A stretch of 55,944 nucleotides of DNA from Thauera carbonicopians. Its GTDB lineage: Bacteria; Pseudomonadota; Gammaproteobacteria; Burkholderiales; Rhodocyclaceae. The position numbers and the translations under genes are program-made. Shown here one piece after another: positions 34,174 through 42,533 of the stretch. The notes beneath the pieces were generated by a model, which ran no database searches, was not told where the DNA came from, and worked only from the letters and a program-made list of their open reading frames with translations. How positions within the stretch are numbered: position 1 is the first letter of the stretch; each line of letters begins with the position of its first letter. The stretch covers positions 1 through 55,944 of the forward strand of contig NZ_JANUXN010000022.1 in the NCBI RefSeq assembly GCF_025699485.1. The letters are read 5' to 3'.

Positions 34174-34716
34174 GCGGCTTCACCGGAAAAGGGGTGGGGA
34201 TGGGGTGTTGCGGCCACGGTAGACGGGCCGGGGTGGAAGCCGTTGGTCAGTGGAGGCGCACGTGGCGGGCTGCGGCGGGTGCGCAGGCGAAGGAGACGGT
34301 GATCCGCAGCGTCGGAGGATGGGCGGGCAGCTTGCTGCGGCTGCAGGGCGAGGTGTCGGTTCATGGGCGCACGGGTGCTCCGTGAGGCGGCCCGACCATC
34401 ACGAAAACCTGCCCGGCGGCGGAGTTGCGGCACGGACACCCGGCCGCAAGCTTACACAAGCAGGGGGGTGATCAACAAGCGGCAAGCGGGGGCGACAGGC
34501 TTGAAAGTGCCTTGCCGAGGCTGAAGAGAAGGGATGTCCGATCTTGCGGCCATCAGACCTTGGTCAGAGCCTGTCCGTACTGTGCGGATTCACGTGCACC
34601 CAGCGGATAAGGGCTGCGTTCAGCGGATAGCCCCGGGGGGGAGGGAGCCTCTAGCGTAGAGGCCACTAGAAACCTCTACGGCTCTTGCGAGCCAGCCCCG
34701 ACCCGACAGAGCAGCC
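34174..34716. other. Control region upstream of the YCF48-RND-DUF1302-DUF1329 operon
   Basis: About 540 bp with no supportable gene. Near the right end are a direct repeat CAGCGGATA at 34601-34609 and 34621-34629, spaced 20 bp (two helical turns), and an inverted repeat GCCTCTA-GCG-TAGAGGC (34647-34663), 54 bp before the first start codon. The pattern suits tandem activator sites followed by an operator or promoter element; it is not proven. Confidence 0.45.
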
Positions 34717-35793
34717 ATGGACCGCATCCCCGAACAGATTACCTCTTTTTCTCCGCCCGCCTCCGCGAGCCTGTCAGCCGCGCCAGGCAAGGGCCGCCGC
34801 CGTAACTGGACAGTCGGTGGCTGCGTGGTGTCCGCACTGCCGTGGTTGACCATTGCCGGTCTGTTGTGGGCGGGCCTGTTCGTCAAGCCGCAGCCAGTAG
34901 GTGCCAGCCTGCAGCCGCCAGTGCTGGAGCGGCGTGATCACTATTACGGCCTCGTCGCCGCGAACGGCATGCTGCTGGCAGCGGGTTCGGGCGGGAAGAT
35001 CCTGCGCATCGATCCGTCTGCGGAAGATATCACGCGCGCTCCGACACCCACTGGCGAGACCCTGCAGGATGTGGCGACCTGGGACGGCGTGCGCGTGGTG
35101 GCGGTGGGCAATGCCGGTGTGATCCTGGTGTCCGCCGATGGCGGCACGACCTGGTCGCAAGTGGCCGACGTGCCCCGCTCCGAGATCGCCAACAAGCTTG
35201 CGCGGGTCCGCACCGCCCCCGGAGGCATCGCCGTGGCCACCGGTGAGATGGGCGCGTTGCTGATGAGCCACGACTTTGGCGGCACCTGGATGCGCATCCG
35301 CGATGAGGAGGATTTGGCCTGGAATGACGTGGCGCTGATCGGCGAGGCACGCATGGTCGTCGTCGGCGAGTTCGGCCGCATTCTGGTCAGCGAGGACGGC
35401 GGTGCCACCTGGGCTGAGCTCTCATCCCCGGTGGCAAGTTCCCTGATGGCAGTGGCCTTTCGCGACGGCCAGCACGGCGTGGCGGTGGGCTTGGAGGGCG
35501 TCGTGCTGACCACGCGGGACGGCGGCCTCAGCTGGACCCAGGTGGAGACGGACATCCATGTTCACCTATTCGACGTGAGTTGGGACGCTGCGAACGCACG
35601 CTGGATCGGTGCTGGCGCACTGGGCCGCTGGATCGCTGCCGATGCCGAAGGCCAGCGCTGGCAGAGCGGGCGCCTGGACGAACGTGATCTGTCCTGGCAC
35701 ACGCGCGTACTGCCGGTCGATGGCCGCGCCTGGTTCGCCGGCGCCAACGTCGGCCGCTGGGACGGTCAGATCTGGGCACCGCTCGGCTACTGA
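34717..35793 (+). CDS. YCF48/HCF136-like beta-propeller protein
   Basis: 358 residues. An N-terminal membrane anchor (about 35-57, VVSALPWLTIAGLLWAGLFV) precedes a beta-propeller with repeated SxDGGxTW motifs: SADGGTTWSQV, SHDFGGTWMRI, SEDGGATWAEL, TTRDGGLSWTQV. These are YCF48/BNR-like repeats. Proteins of this type are regularly encoded with RND, DUF1302 and DUF1329 genes in hydrophobic-compound catabolic loci. A periplasmic scaffold for the transporter is a reasonable guess. The gene is 45 bp before the RND gene. Confidence 0.85.
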   Translation: MDRIPEQITSFSPPASASLSAAPGKGRRRNWTVGGCVVSALPWLTIAGLLWAGLFVKPQPVGASLQPPVLERRDHYYGLVAANGMLLAAGSGGKILRIDPSAEDITRAPTPTGETLQDVATWDGVRVVAVGNAGVILVSADGGTTWSQVADVPRSEIANKLARVRTAPGGIAVATGEMGALLMSHDFGGTWMRIRDEEDLAWNDVALIGEARMVVVGEFGRILVSEDGGATWAELSSPVASSLMAVAFRDGQHGVAVGLEGVVLTTRDGGLSWTQVETDIHVHLFDVSWDAANARWIGAGALGRWIAADAEGQRWQSGRLDERDLSWHTRVLPVDGRAWFAGANVGRWDGQIWAPLGY

Positions 35794-35838
35794 GCCCACA
35801 GCAGCGCTCCGAATCATCCCCAATCAGAGAGCACAGAA

Positions 35839-38217
35839 ATGATCGAACGCATCGCGGAGTTCTGTATCCGCAAACGCAACTTGGTTGTCGGCGCGCTTGC
35901 CGCGGCGACGCTGTTCCTGTCCTGGTTCGCGCTCCACGTCGAGGTGCGCACCGTATTTGAGGACATGCTGCCCACCAAGCATGAGTACATCCAGACTCAC
36001 CAGAAATTCAAGGATACTTTCGGCGGCTCGAACATGATCACGATCATGGTCGAGGTGGAACAGGGTGACATCTTCTCTGCCGCGGTGCTCGACAAGGTGC
36101 GCACGATTACCCTCGGACTGCGCGAAGTGTCGGCGGTAAACCCGTACCAGATCACCTCGCTGGCGTCCAAGAAGCTCAAGGAAGTGCGCGCGTCCACCGA
36201 CGGCATCGAGACCAGGCCGCTGATGTGGCCGGATCTGCCCACCAATGCAGCAGAAATGGCCTTGCTGCGTGAATCGGTGCTGCGTAACCCGTTGGTGTAC
36301 GGTCTCTATGTTTCCAAGGACCTGCAGTCTACGTTGATCACCGTGGACTTCATCGACCGGGAGGTGGACTACGCCAAGGTATTCGCCGAGATCCGCGGCT
36401 TGGTAGCCAGCGTCGACGATGGTTCGGTGAACATCCGTGTGGTGGGCGATCCCATGCTGTATGGCTGGGTGAACCACTATGTGCCGGAGACCATCCATCT
36501 GGTCGCTGCTGCCATGGGCCTGACCCTGGCGATGCTCTTCGTGCTGCTGCGCACCTGGCGCGGCGTGCTGCTGCCGCTGCTGGCGGGCGTGGTCAGCGCG
36601 ATCTGGGCGCTGGGTATCTGCCGCATCCTGGGTGTGCATTTCGAGCCGCTGGTGATCGTGGTGGCGATGCTGATCACTTCCCGTGCGGTGTCCCACTCGG
36701 TGCAGATCGTCAATCGCTTCGACGATGAACTGGCTGTGATTCCGCCCGACGCGGACTGCGCCCGATTCGCCGCCAAAGTGGCGCTGGCCGACCTGTTCCG
36801 CCCCGGCATGCTGGGCGTCGTCGCGGATGCGGCCTGCATGGCGGTGGTGGCACTGTCGCCAATCCCCATGCTGCAGAAACTGACACTGCTGTCGGTGGTG
36901 TGGGTGTCCACGCTGACCATCAGCGCGGTGATCCTCACCCCGGTACTGCTCTCGTACATCCGCAAACCCCACGGCACGGTACACCCCATCGACTGTGCTC
37001 TGCTGCTGAGGAAGTTCCTGGATCTGGGCGTGTGGATGGCAACCTCGCGCTTCCGTTATGCGGTCATCGGCTGCAGTGCAGTGGTGATGGCCATCTCCGG
37101 CCTCTACGCCTTCAATCTCAAGATCGGCGATGCCAACCCGGGCTCGCCAATCCTGTGGCCGGAATCCGCTTACAACCTGGATTCCGCGGCCATCAACCAA
37201 CGCTTCCAGGGTGTGGACCGCATGTTCATTGTCGTCGGAGAGGACGGCAACGAAGGTCTGGTGAAGTCCAACGAGGTGCTGCAAGCCATGAATGGTTTCC
37301 AGCGCTTCATCGAGGCCCAGCCGGAAGTGGGCGGTTCGATCTCCATCGCGGACGTGATTCCGGTGGTCAACAGCACACTGCGGGAGGGCAACCCGCGCTA
37401 CCTGGAACTGGGCGACAGCCAGGCGGTGAATGGCAGCTTGATGGCCATTCTGGATTCCGTATCCGAACCGGGCGACATGGACCGTTTCACCGACACCGCC
37501 TACGCCAACGGCGCCATCACCATGATGTTCCGAGACCGCCAGGGCGAAACCATCCGAACCGCGGTGGCACGCATCAAGGAGTTCATCGAGCAGCACCCTC
37601 TCTCCGAAGGGCAGTGGCAGCTCGCCGGCGGCCTGATCGGCGTGATGGCGGCGGTCAACGAAGTGATCCTGTCCAGCCAGATCGAACACATCGCGCTTGC
37701 GCTCTTCGTGCTGGTGGTGATCTGCACCGTGGTTTACCGCTCCACAGTGGCCGGGATGCTGTTCATGGTGCCGGTCATCATCTCCAACACGCTCACCTTC
37801 AGCTTCATGGCCTGGAAAGGCATCGGCATGAACATCAACACCGTGCCGGTCGCCGCGCTGGGCATCGGCCTGGGCGTGGATTACGCCTTCTACGTGGCCG
37901 ACCGCATCAAGGAAGAGATTGCCGCCGGAAGTTCGCCCGAAAAGGCCATTCACGAGGCCATGCATTCGGCCGGCATGGGGGTATTGGTCACTGCTGGCGT
38001 ACTCATTTTCAGCACCCTGCTGTGGTGGGCATCTTCTCTGCGTTTCCAGGCGGAAATGGGTCTGCTGATGGCGATCTGGCTGGCCGTTTCTGCGGCGTCG
38101 GCCCTCTTCGTCATGCCTTCCATCATCTACGTGTTCCGCCCCGTTTTCATCTTCGGCAGCAGGAACCATCACGACCGCCCTGTGCTCGCCGGCCTGCGTT
38201 CCGTCGCCGGCGCCTGA
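35839..38217 (+). CDS. RND-superfamily (MMPL-like) inner-membrane transporter
   Basis: 792 residues with the duplicated RND layout: one helix, a periplasmic loop (about 35-215), five helices (about 220-375), a further helix near 400, a second loop (about 425-620) and a five-helix bundle to about 780. Membrane Asp and charged residues appear in the helix-4 region (ALGIGLGVDYAFYVADRIKEE in the second half). This group moves lipids or hydrophobic esters rather than drugs. It shares an operon with the YCF48, DUF1302 and DUF1329 proteins. Confidence 0.92.
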   Translation: MIERIAEFCIRKRNLVVGALAAATLFLSWFALHVEVRTVFEDMLPTKHEYIQTHQKFKDTFGGSNMITIMVEVEQGDIFSAAVLDKVRTITLGLREVSAVNPYQITSLASKKLKEVRASTDGIETRPLMWPDLPTNAAEMALLRESVLRNPLVYGLYVSKDLQSTLITVDFIDREVDYAKVFAEIRGLVASVDDGSVNIRVVGDPMLYGWVNHYVPETIHLVAAAMGLTLAMLFVLLRTWRGVLLPLLAGVVSAIWALGICRILGVHFEPLVIVVAMLITSRAVSHSVQIVNRFDDELAVIPPDADCARFAAKVALADLFRPGMLGVVADAACMAVVALSPIPMLQKLTLLSVVWVSTLTISAVILTPVLLSYIRKPHGTVHPIDCALLLRKFLDLGVWMATSRFRYAVIGCSAVVMAISGLYAFNLKIGDANPGSPILWPESAYNLDSAAINQRFQGVDRMFIVVGEDGNEGLVKSNEVLQAMNGFQRFIEAQPEVGGSISIADVIPVVNSTLREGNPRYLELGDSQAVNGSLMAILDSVSEPGDMDRFTDTAYANGAITMMFRDRQGETIRTAVARIKEFIEQHPLSEGQWQLAGGLIGVMAAVNEVILSSQIEHIALALFVLVVICTVVYRSTVAGMLFMVPVIISNTLTFSFMAWKGIGMNINTVPVAALGIGLGVDYAFYVADRIKEEIAAGSSPEKAIHEAMHSAGMGVLVTAGVLIFSTLLWWASSLRFQAEMGLLMAIWLAVSAASALFVMPSIIYVFRPVFIFGSRNHHDRPVLAGLRSVAGA

Positions 38218-38248
38218 ACCCCCGAACGACCCCCTGGAGAGAACTAGC

Positions 38249-39850
38249 ATGAAAAAGAGAAACTGCAAGTCGGAATGCTGCCGTACCTGGTTCGGCGCTA
38301 CCGTAGCCGTTGGCCTTGCGTGCTCGGCCATGCCGCTGCACGCCGAGGGCGATGGCAGCCTGAAGGTCGATGGCTACCTGCGTCAGGAACTTTCCTGGAA
38401 CATGCGCAACTGGGAAGACACACCCGACTACGACGACGGCGGCAAACTGTCCATGGCGCGCACCACCGCCCGTCTCAACCTCGACTGGAAGGCCACGGAA
38501 GACGTTTCCGTGGTTGCCAAGCTGCGCGCCGTGGGCGAGGTGAAAACGTCCTTTCTGCGCCATCTGGAAAAAATGGGCGCGCACAACTACCGTGATGGCG
38601 ACATCATGGCGCTGTACAACCGCAATCGGATCAGCGACGTGATTCGCGAGTTGTACGTGGACTTCCCGCTGGGCGAGCGCACCCGCGTGCGCCTGGGCAA
38701 GCAGCAGATCGCCTGGGGCGAGACTGACTTCTTCGCTGCCAATGACCTGGTGCACGGCTTCGACTGGACGTGGCGCTCCTTCCTGGAGCCGGCCAACGAG
38801 GAGCTGCGCAAGGCCAACATCATGGCCAAGGTGAACATCGACGTGCCCGAACTGGAAGGCGGCATCGAGATGTTCATCCGTCCGGGCTGGGACCGCAAAA
38901 GCGACATCGGCACCGAATTGGAGATCTACGGGGGACGCTGGTCCAGCCAGCCCTGGGCGGGGGTGGATTTCCGCAACATCGACCCTTACGACTTCGAGAA
39001 CAACAAGGGCGACGTGCGCGACGTGACCGGCGGCATCCGTTGGAGCGGCATGGCGGGCGACATCAATTATTCGGTGTCCTACCTGAAGACCTACTGGCCT
39101 GCGGCCATCATGAATGGCACCAGCAAGTTCAATGGCATGCCCGGTTTCAGCAACGTCAGAACCGAAGGCCGTGCCGATACCAATGGCTTGTTCGGCGACA
39201 TCATCTATCCGAAGGTGGATGTGTTCGGGTTCACTGCCAGTGGCTATTCGGATTTGGCCGATGCCGTGTTCAGTGCCGAAGTGGCCTACGTCAGGAACGC
39301 TGCCTACAACTTCTCGGCGACGCCGGGCTCATTCGCCAGCCAGAACGTTGCGCCGGGCTTCGACGGGGTCAAGTACAAGGATGTGCTGGCGTGGATGGTG
39401 CGCATGGACAAGAACCTGGCGTTCACTCAGTCCCTGCTGGGTACGGAAAAGCCGGCGTTCTTCTCCGTGCAGCTATTCGACAAGTGGATTCTGGATTACG
39501 ACAAGGACGAGCGCCTGCTCTACTCCGTGGGCTGGGGCGGCAAGGCGAAGGAGCACTCCTTCCTGCTCACCGGCATCCTGGGCCTGTCCTATGACAACGG
39601 TCGCATCCGGCCTGAACTGGTAGTCGGCGCTGATCTCTCCAACAAGGGCGGTTTCGCCGTGCCTTCGGTGACCTTCGAACTGGCCAAGAATTGGCGCTGG
39701 AAGGTGGAGTACGACAAGTTCTGGGACGACGAATGGCGCGACGGCAGCAAGTGTGCCCCGCCCAACGCCAACAACTGCGACAGCACCACCATGTTCGGTT
39801 ACTTCCACAAGCGCGACCAGCTCTACACCAGCCTGACCTATCTCTTCTGA
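38249..39850 (+). CDS. DUF1302 outer-membrane protein
   Basis: 533 residues with a signal peptide ending MPLHA (about residue 32). The mature part alternates aromatic-rich beta strands and carries the family's RVRLGKQQIAWGETDFFAANDLVHGFDWTWR-like segment, ending SLTYLF. DUF1302 proteins are predicted outer-membrane barrels found beside DUF1329 and RND genes in steroid and hydrophobic-substrate clusters. GGAGAG precedes the ATG. It likely forms the outer-membrane passage of this module; no transport assay is known to me for this exact type. Confidence 0.9.
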   Translation: MKKRNCKSECCRTWFGATVAVGLACSAMPLHAEGDGSLKVDGYLRQELSWNMRNWEDTPDYDDGGKLSMARTTARLNLDWKATEDVSVVAKLRAVGEVKTSFLRHLEKMGAHNYRDGDIMALYNRNRISDVIRELYVDFPLGERTRVRLGKQQIAWGETDFFAANDLVHGFDWTWRSFLEPANEELRKANIMAKVNIDVPELEGGIEMFIRPGWDRKSDIGTELEIYGGRWSSQPWAGVDFRNIDPYDFENNKGDVRDVTGGIRWSGMAGDINYSVSYLKTYWPAAIMNGTSKFNGMPGFSNVRTEGRADTNGLFGDIIYPKVDVFGFTASGYSDLADAVFSAEVAYVRNAAYNFSATPGSFASQNVAPGFDGVKYKDVLAWMVRMDKNLAFTQSLLGTEKPAFFSVQLFDKWILDYDKDERLLYSVGWGGKAKEHSFLLTGILGLSYDNGRIRPELVVGADLSNKGGFAVPSVTFELAKNWRWKVEYDKFWDDEWRDGSKCAPPNANNCDSTTMFGYFHKRDQLYTSLTYLF

Positions 39851-39865
39851 CCCCGGAGCAAGTCC

Positions 39866-41137
39866 ATGAACGCCATCAATCGCCCCCTCTTTCGCCTCAC
39901 CGCTGCTGCTCTCGCAGTGGCCGCCTGTGGCCTCGCCCATGCAGCCGAACTGCCGGCCGGCACCGTCATCTCCGCCGCCAACATCGATCAGGTGAAGAAC
40001 GACACTTTCGAAGGCCACACCATCGCCAGCCTGCTCACCGAGAAGATCGAGTGGCGCATCCGCAACAACGGCATGCAGATTCCGCTTGCCAAGTCCAGGG
40101 AGATCCCCCTCGATCCCAAGTGGGTCAAGGCTTCCCAGGCCAATGCAGGAAAGACGAAGATCAATGGCGAAAGCTGCCAAGTGGACGGTTGGGAAGCGGG
40201 CCTGCCTTTCCCGGATATCGACATGGCCGACCCCCAGGCCGCAGAAAAGGTGGTCTGGAACTGGCACCTGGGCCAGCTCACCGGTGATCTCGCCCATGCT
40301 CCTTTTTACACCCAGGTATTGATCGACGGTGCCAAGGGCGTGCACGCCGAACCGGTGGCGGAATTCATTCGCTACTCCATGAAGGGCCGCCTTTCCGGCG
40401 GTGCCGCGGTGGAAGGCGACGGCAGCGAACGTGGCCGCCAGATCCTGTTCTTCAAGGCTCCGTCCGACATGAAGGGGTTGGGCACCTTCACCATCATGTA
40501 CGACTCCGCCAAGGTGCCCGACGTGTGGGCCTACATTCCCGCAGTGCGCCGAGTGCGCCGCCTCTCCGGCGGTGCGTGGATGGATCCGGTGGGTTCCTCT
40601 GATCAGCTCCAGGATGACCTGGAAGTCTTCAACGCTCGTCCGTGCTGGTATGCCGGTTACAAGATGCTGGGCAAGCGTTGGGTGCTGGCCGTGGCCAACA
40701 GCAAGACGCCGCTGTGGAAGCGCGACGGGAAGGGTTTCGCAGAGAAATACCCCGTGCTGGAGGACAAGGCCCCGTTCTGGAACATGAACAACAATGACTA
40801 CGAGCCCCGCGAAGTTTACGTCATCGAAGCCACGACGCCCTCCGAGCATCCTTACAGCAAGAAGGTGCTGTACGTCGATACCAAGTATCCGCGCATTTAT
40901 TACGGTGAGGCCTACAACCGCAAGGGCGAGTTCTGGAAGATGATGGAATTCCACTCCTACCCGGCCAAGGCTGAGGACGGTTTCATCGACATCCGCACTG
41001 CCGCTGGCGCCGTCATCGATTTCCAGCGCAACCATGCCACCGTGTCCCTGGTGGACTCCACCACATGGAAGACCAATCCGCCGGGGAAGAGCGCCAAGGA
41101 TTTCACGCTGCAGACGCTGCAGGCAGCGGGGCGCTGA
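39866..41137 (+). CDS. DUF1329 periplasmic protein (LolA/LolB-like fold)
   Basis: 423 residues with a signal peptide cleaved near LAHAAELP (about residue 26). The segment VWAYIPAVRRVRRLSGG is the family hallmark and recalls LolA/LolB-type lipid carriers. It directly follows DUF1302 by 15 bp and ends at a strong terminator. A carrier of hydrophobic molecules or lipoproteins between the RND pump and the outer-membrane barrel is the most plausible role; this is an inference from fold and company. Confidence 0.9.
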   Translation: MNAINRPLFRLTAAALAVAACGLAHAAELPAGTVISAANIDQVKNDTFEGHTIASLLTEKIEWRIRNNGMQIPLAKSREIPLDPKWVKASQANAGKTKINGESCQVDGWEAGLPFPDIDMADPQAAEKVVWNWHLGQLTGDLAHAPFYTQVLIDGAKGVHAEPVAEFIRYSMKGRLSGGAAVEGDGSERGRQILFFKAPSDMKGLGTFTIMYDSAKVPDVWAYIPAVRRVRRLSGGAWMDPVGSSDQLQDDLEVFNARPCWYAGYKMLGKRWVLAVANSKTPLWKRDGKGFAEKYPVLEDKAPFWNMNNNDYEPREVYVIEATTPSEHPYSKKVLYVDTKYPRIYYGEAYNRKGEFWKMMEFHSYPAKAEDGFIDIRTAAGAVIDFQRNHATVSLVDSTTWKTNPPGKSAKDFTLQTLQAAGR

Positions 41138-41155
41138 GCCTTTGCATCCTTCGTG

Positions 41156-41184
41156 GGGTATGGCATTCCGCCATACCCTTTTTT
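41156..41184 (+). terminator. Rho-independent terminator after the DUF1329 gene
   Basis: GGGTATGGC (41156-41164) pairs with GCCATACCC (41170-41178) across a 5-nt loop, followed by six T residues (41179-41184). It ends the four-gene envelope operon; the SnoaL gene starts 20 bp beyond it. Confidence 0.93.
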
Positions 41185-41204
41185 CATTTCAACGAGGCCC
41201 TTTC

Positions 41205-41600
41205 ATGACCGACGACACGGTGCGCAGGCTGGTGAGCAAGATTGGACAAGGTGCAACTCCCGCCGAGATTGCTTCCTTATTCAGCGAGGATGTGGATTGG
41301 TTCATCGCTGGAGATACGGAAAATGTTCCCTGGATAGGCCGCAAGCATGGCAGAAAGGGCGTTGCGGAATTCTTCAGCCAGATTCGAGAACTGATTGCAG
41401 CTGAGCGCTTCGAAATCAGCGATGTGCTGGTGAAGGGCGGCCGCGCTGTGGTACTGGGTGCGCTGGCGTCGCGGGCGAGAAGCACCGGCAAGTTGATGGA
41501 GACGGAGTTCGCCTTCGATCTGATAGTCGAGAACGGGCTGGTCGTCCGCTATCGCATGTTCGAGGACAGCTTTGCGGTGGCGCGGGCTGTTGCTCCCTGA
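41205..41600 (+). CDS. SnoaL-like / NTF2-fold protein
   Basis: 131 residues from an ATG preceded by GAGG. The pattern ASLFSEDVDWFIAGDTENVPWIG...HGRKGVAEFFSQIRE and FDLIVENGLVVRYRMFEDSFAV is a SnoaL-like NTF2-fold domain, a cone-shaped pocket used by small isomerases, hydrolases or binding proteins. It has no membrane or signal segment. It lies after a terminator and is convergent with an SDR gene, so it may have its own promoter or read-through. Substrate unknown. Confidence 0.8.
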   Translation: MTDDTVRRLVSKIGQGATPAEIASLFSEDVDWFIAGDTENVPWIGRKHGRKGVAEFFSQIRELIAAERFEISDVLVKGGRAVVLGALASRARSTGKLMETEFAFDLIVENGLVVRYRMFEDSFAVARAVAP

Positions 41601-41707
41601 AGGCCCGCACTCCGCACCCATGGGGCGTGTCCTCCTGAAGACACTGCCGATCCACGCTGAGCAACCGGCATTGCGTCTTCGACTTGCGACGATTGCGTCC
41701 CGGTACC

Positions 41708-42457
41708 TCAGGCCGCACTCATCCCGCCGTCGACCGGCAGCAGCGCTCCGGTCACATACGACGATGCCCCCGACAGCAGCCACAACACTGCAGCACTGAC
41801 TTCGGCTGGTTTGCCGATGCGGTGCATGGGCACGCCGTCGTCGTACATGTGGTCGTCGCCACCGGTCACGCGGTCGTAGCTCGGGGTTTTGATCGGGCCG
41901 GGGCAGACCGCATTAACGCGGATGCCGCGCGCAGCATAATCCAGCGCCGCAGCGCGGGTGGCGCCGACGATGCCGTGCTTGGCGGCGACGTAGTACGCCA
42001 GGTGCGGCATGGCCTTGAGGCCGAAGATGGAGCTGTTGTTCACGATGGAGCCACCGCCGCTCGCCAGCATCGCGGCGGCTTCGTACTTCATCATGTAGAG
42101 CACGCCCTTGAGGTTGATGTCGATCACGTCGCCGATATCGGCATCGGGCGTGTCGTGGATGTCGCAGAACTCCCTTTGCAGGCCGGCGTTGTTGAAGGCG
42201 CCGTCGAGCCGGCCCCAGGTGTCCAGTGTGTATTGCACCAGCGCAGCGCAGTCGGCGGGGCGGGAAACGTCCGTGATGCGGAAGGCCGCCTGCCCGCCTG
42301 CGGCACGTATCTCTGCGACCACGGCTTCGCCTTCCTCTGCGCGGCGGCCGCCAAGCACCACGCGGGCGCCCGTGCGGCCTAGCGCCAGAGAGGTATCGCG
42401 TCCCATGCCACTGCCGCCGCCGGTAACGATGACCACTTTGCCGTCCAGATCTGTCAT
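41708..42457 (-). CDS. Short-chain dehydrogenase/reductase
   Basis: 249 residues. Motifs are TGGGSGMG (12-19), NNAG (89-92), Ser143, Tyr156 and Lys160 (YYVAAK). After strand 2 it has GGRRAEEG, where the Arg pair suggests NADP(H). The start at 42457 is supported by GGGAGA; an ATG eight codons upstream is less likely. It lies downstream of the amidase operon but separated by a minus-strand terminator, so it may be transcribed independently. Confidence 0.9.
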   Translation of the reverse strand: MTDLDGKVVIVTGGGSGMGRDTSLALGRTGARVVLGGRRAEEGEAVVAEIRAAGGQAAFRITDVSRPADCAALVQYTLDTWGRLDGAFNNAGLQREFCDIHDTPDADIGDVIDINLKGVLYMMKYEAAAMLASGGGSIVNNSSIFGLKAMPHLAYYVAAKHGIVGATRAAALDYAARGIRVNAVCPGPIKTPSYDRVTGGDDHMYDDGVPMHRIGKPAEVSAAVLWLLSGASSYVTGALLPVDGGMSAA

Positions 42458-42480
42458 GACTTCGTCTCCCTGAAACCACA

Positions 42481-42509
42481 AAAGCCCGCCTGCCGGGTGG
42501 CGAGGCGGG
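42481..42509 (-). terminator. Terminator after the amidase operon
   Basis: On the minus strand CCCGCCT pairs with AGGCGGG (42509-42503 with 42491-42485) and is followed by CTTTTG. It is located 25 bp after the stop of the last amidase gene. Confidence 0.65.
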
Positions 42510-42533
42510 TCGAAAAGAGCCGTCGGCCTTTTG

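Noticed and set aside
35824-38331. Open frame of 835 codons antisense to the RND gene
   Set aside because: Its translation is His/Asp/Gln-rich shadow sequence; the plus-strand RND protein has full family features.
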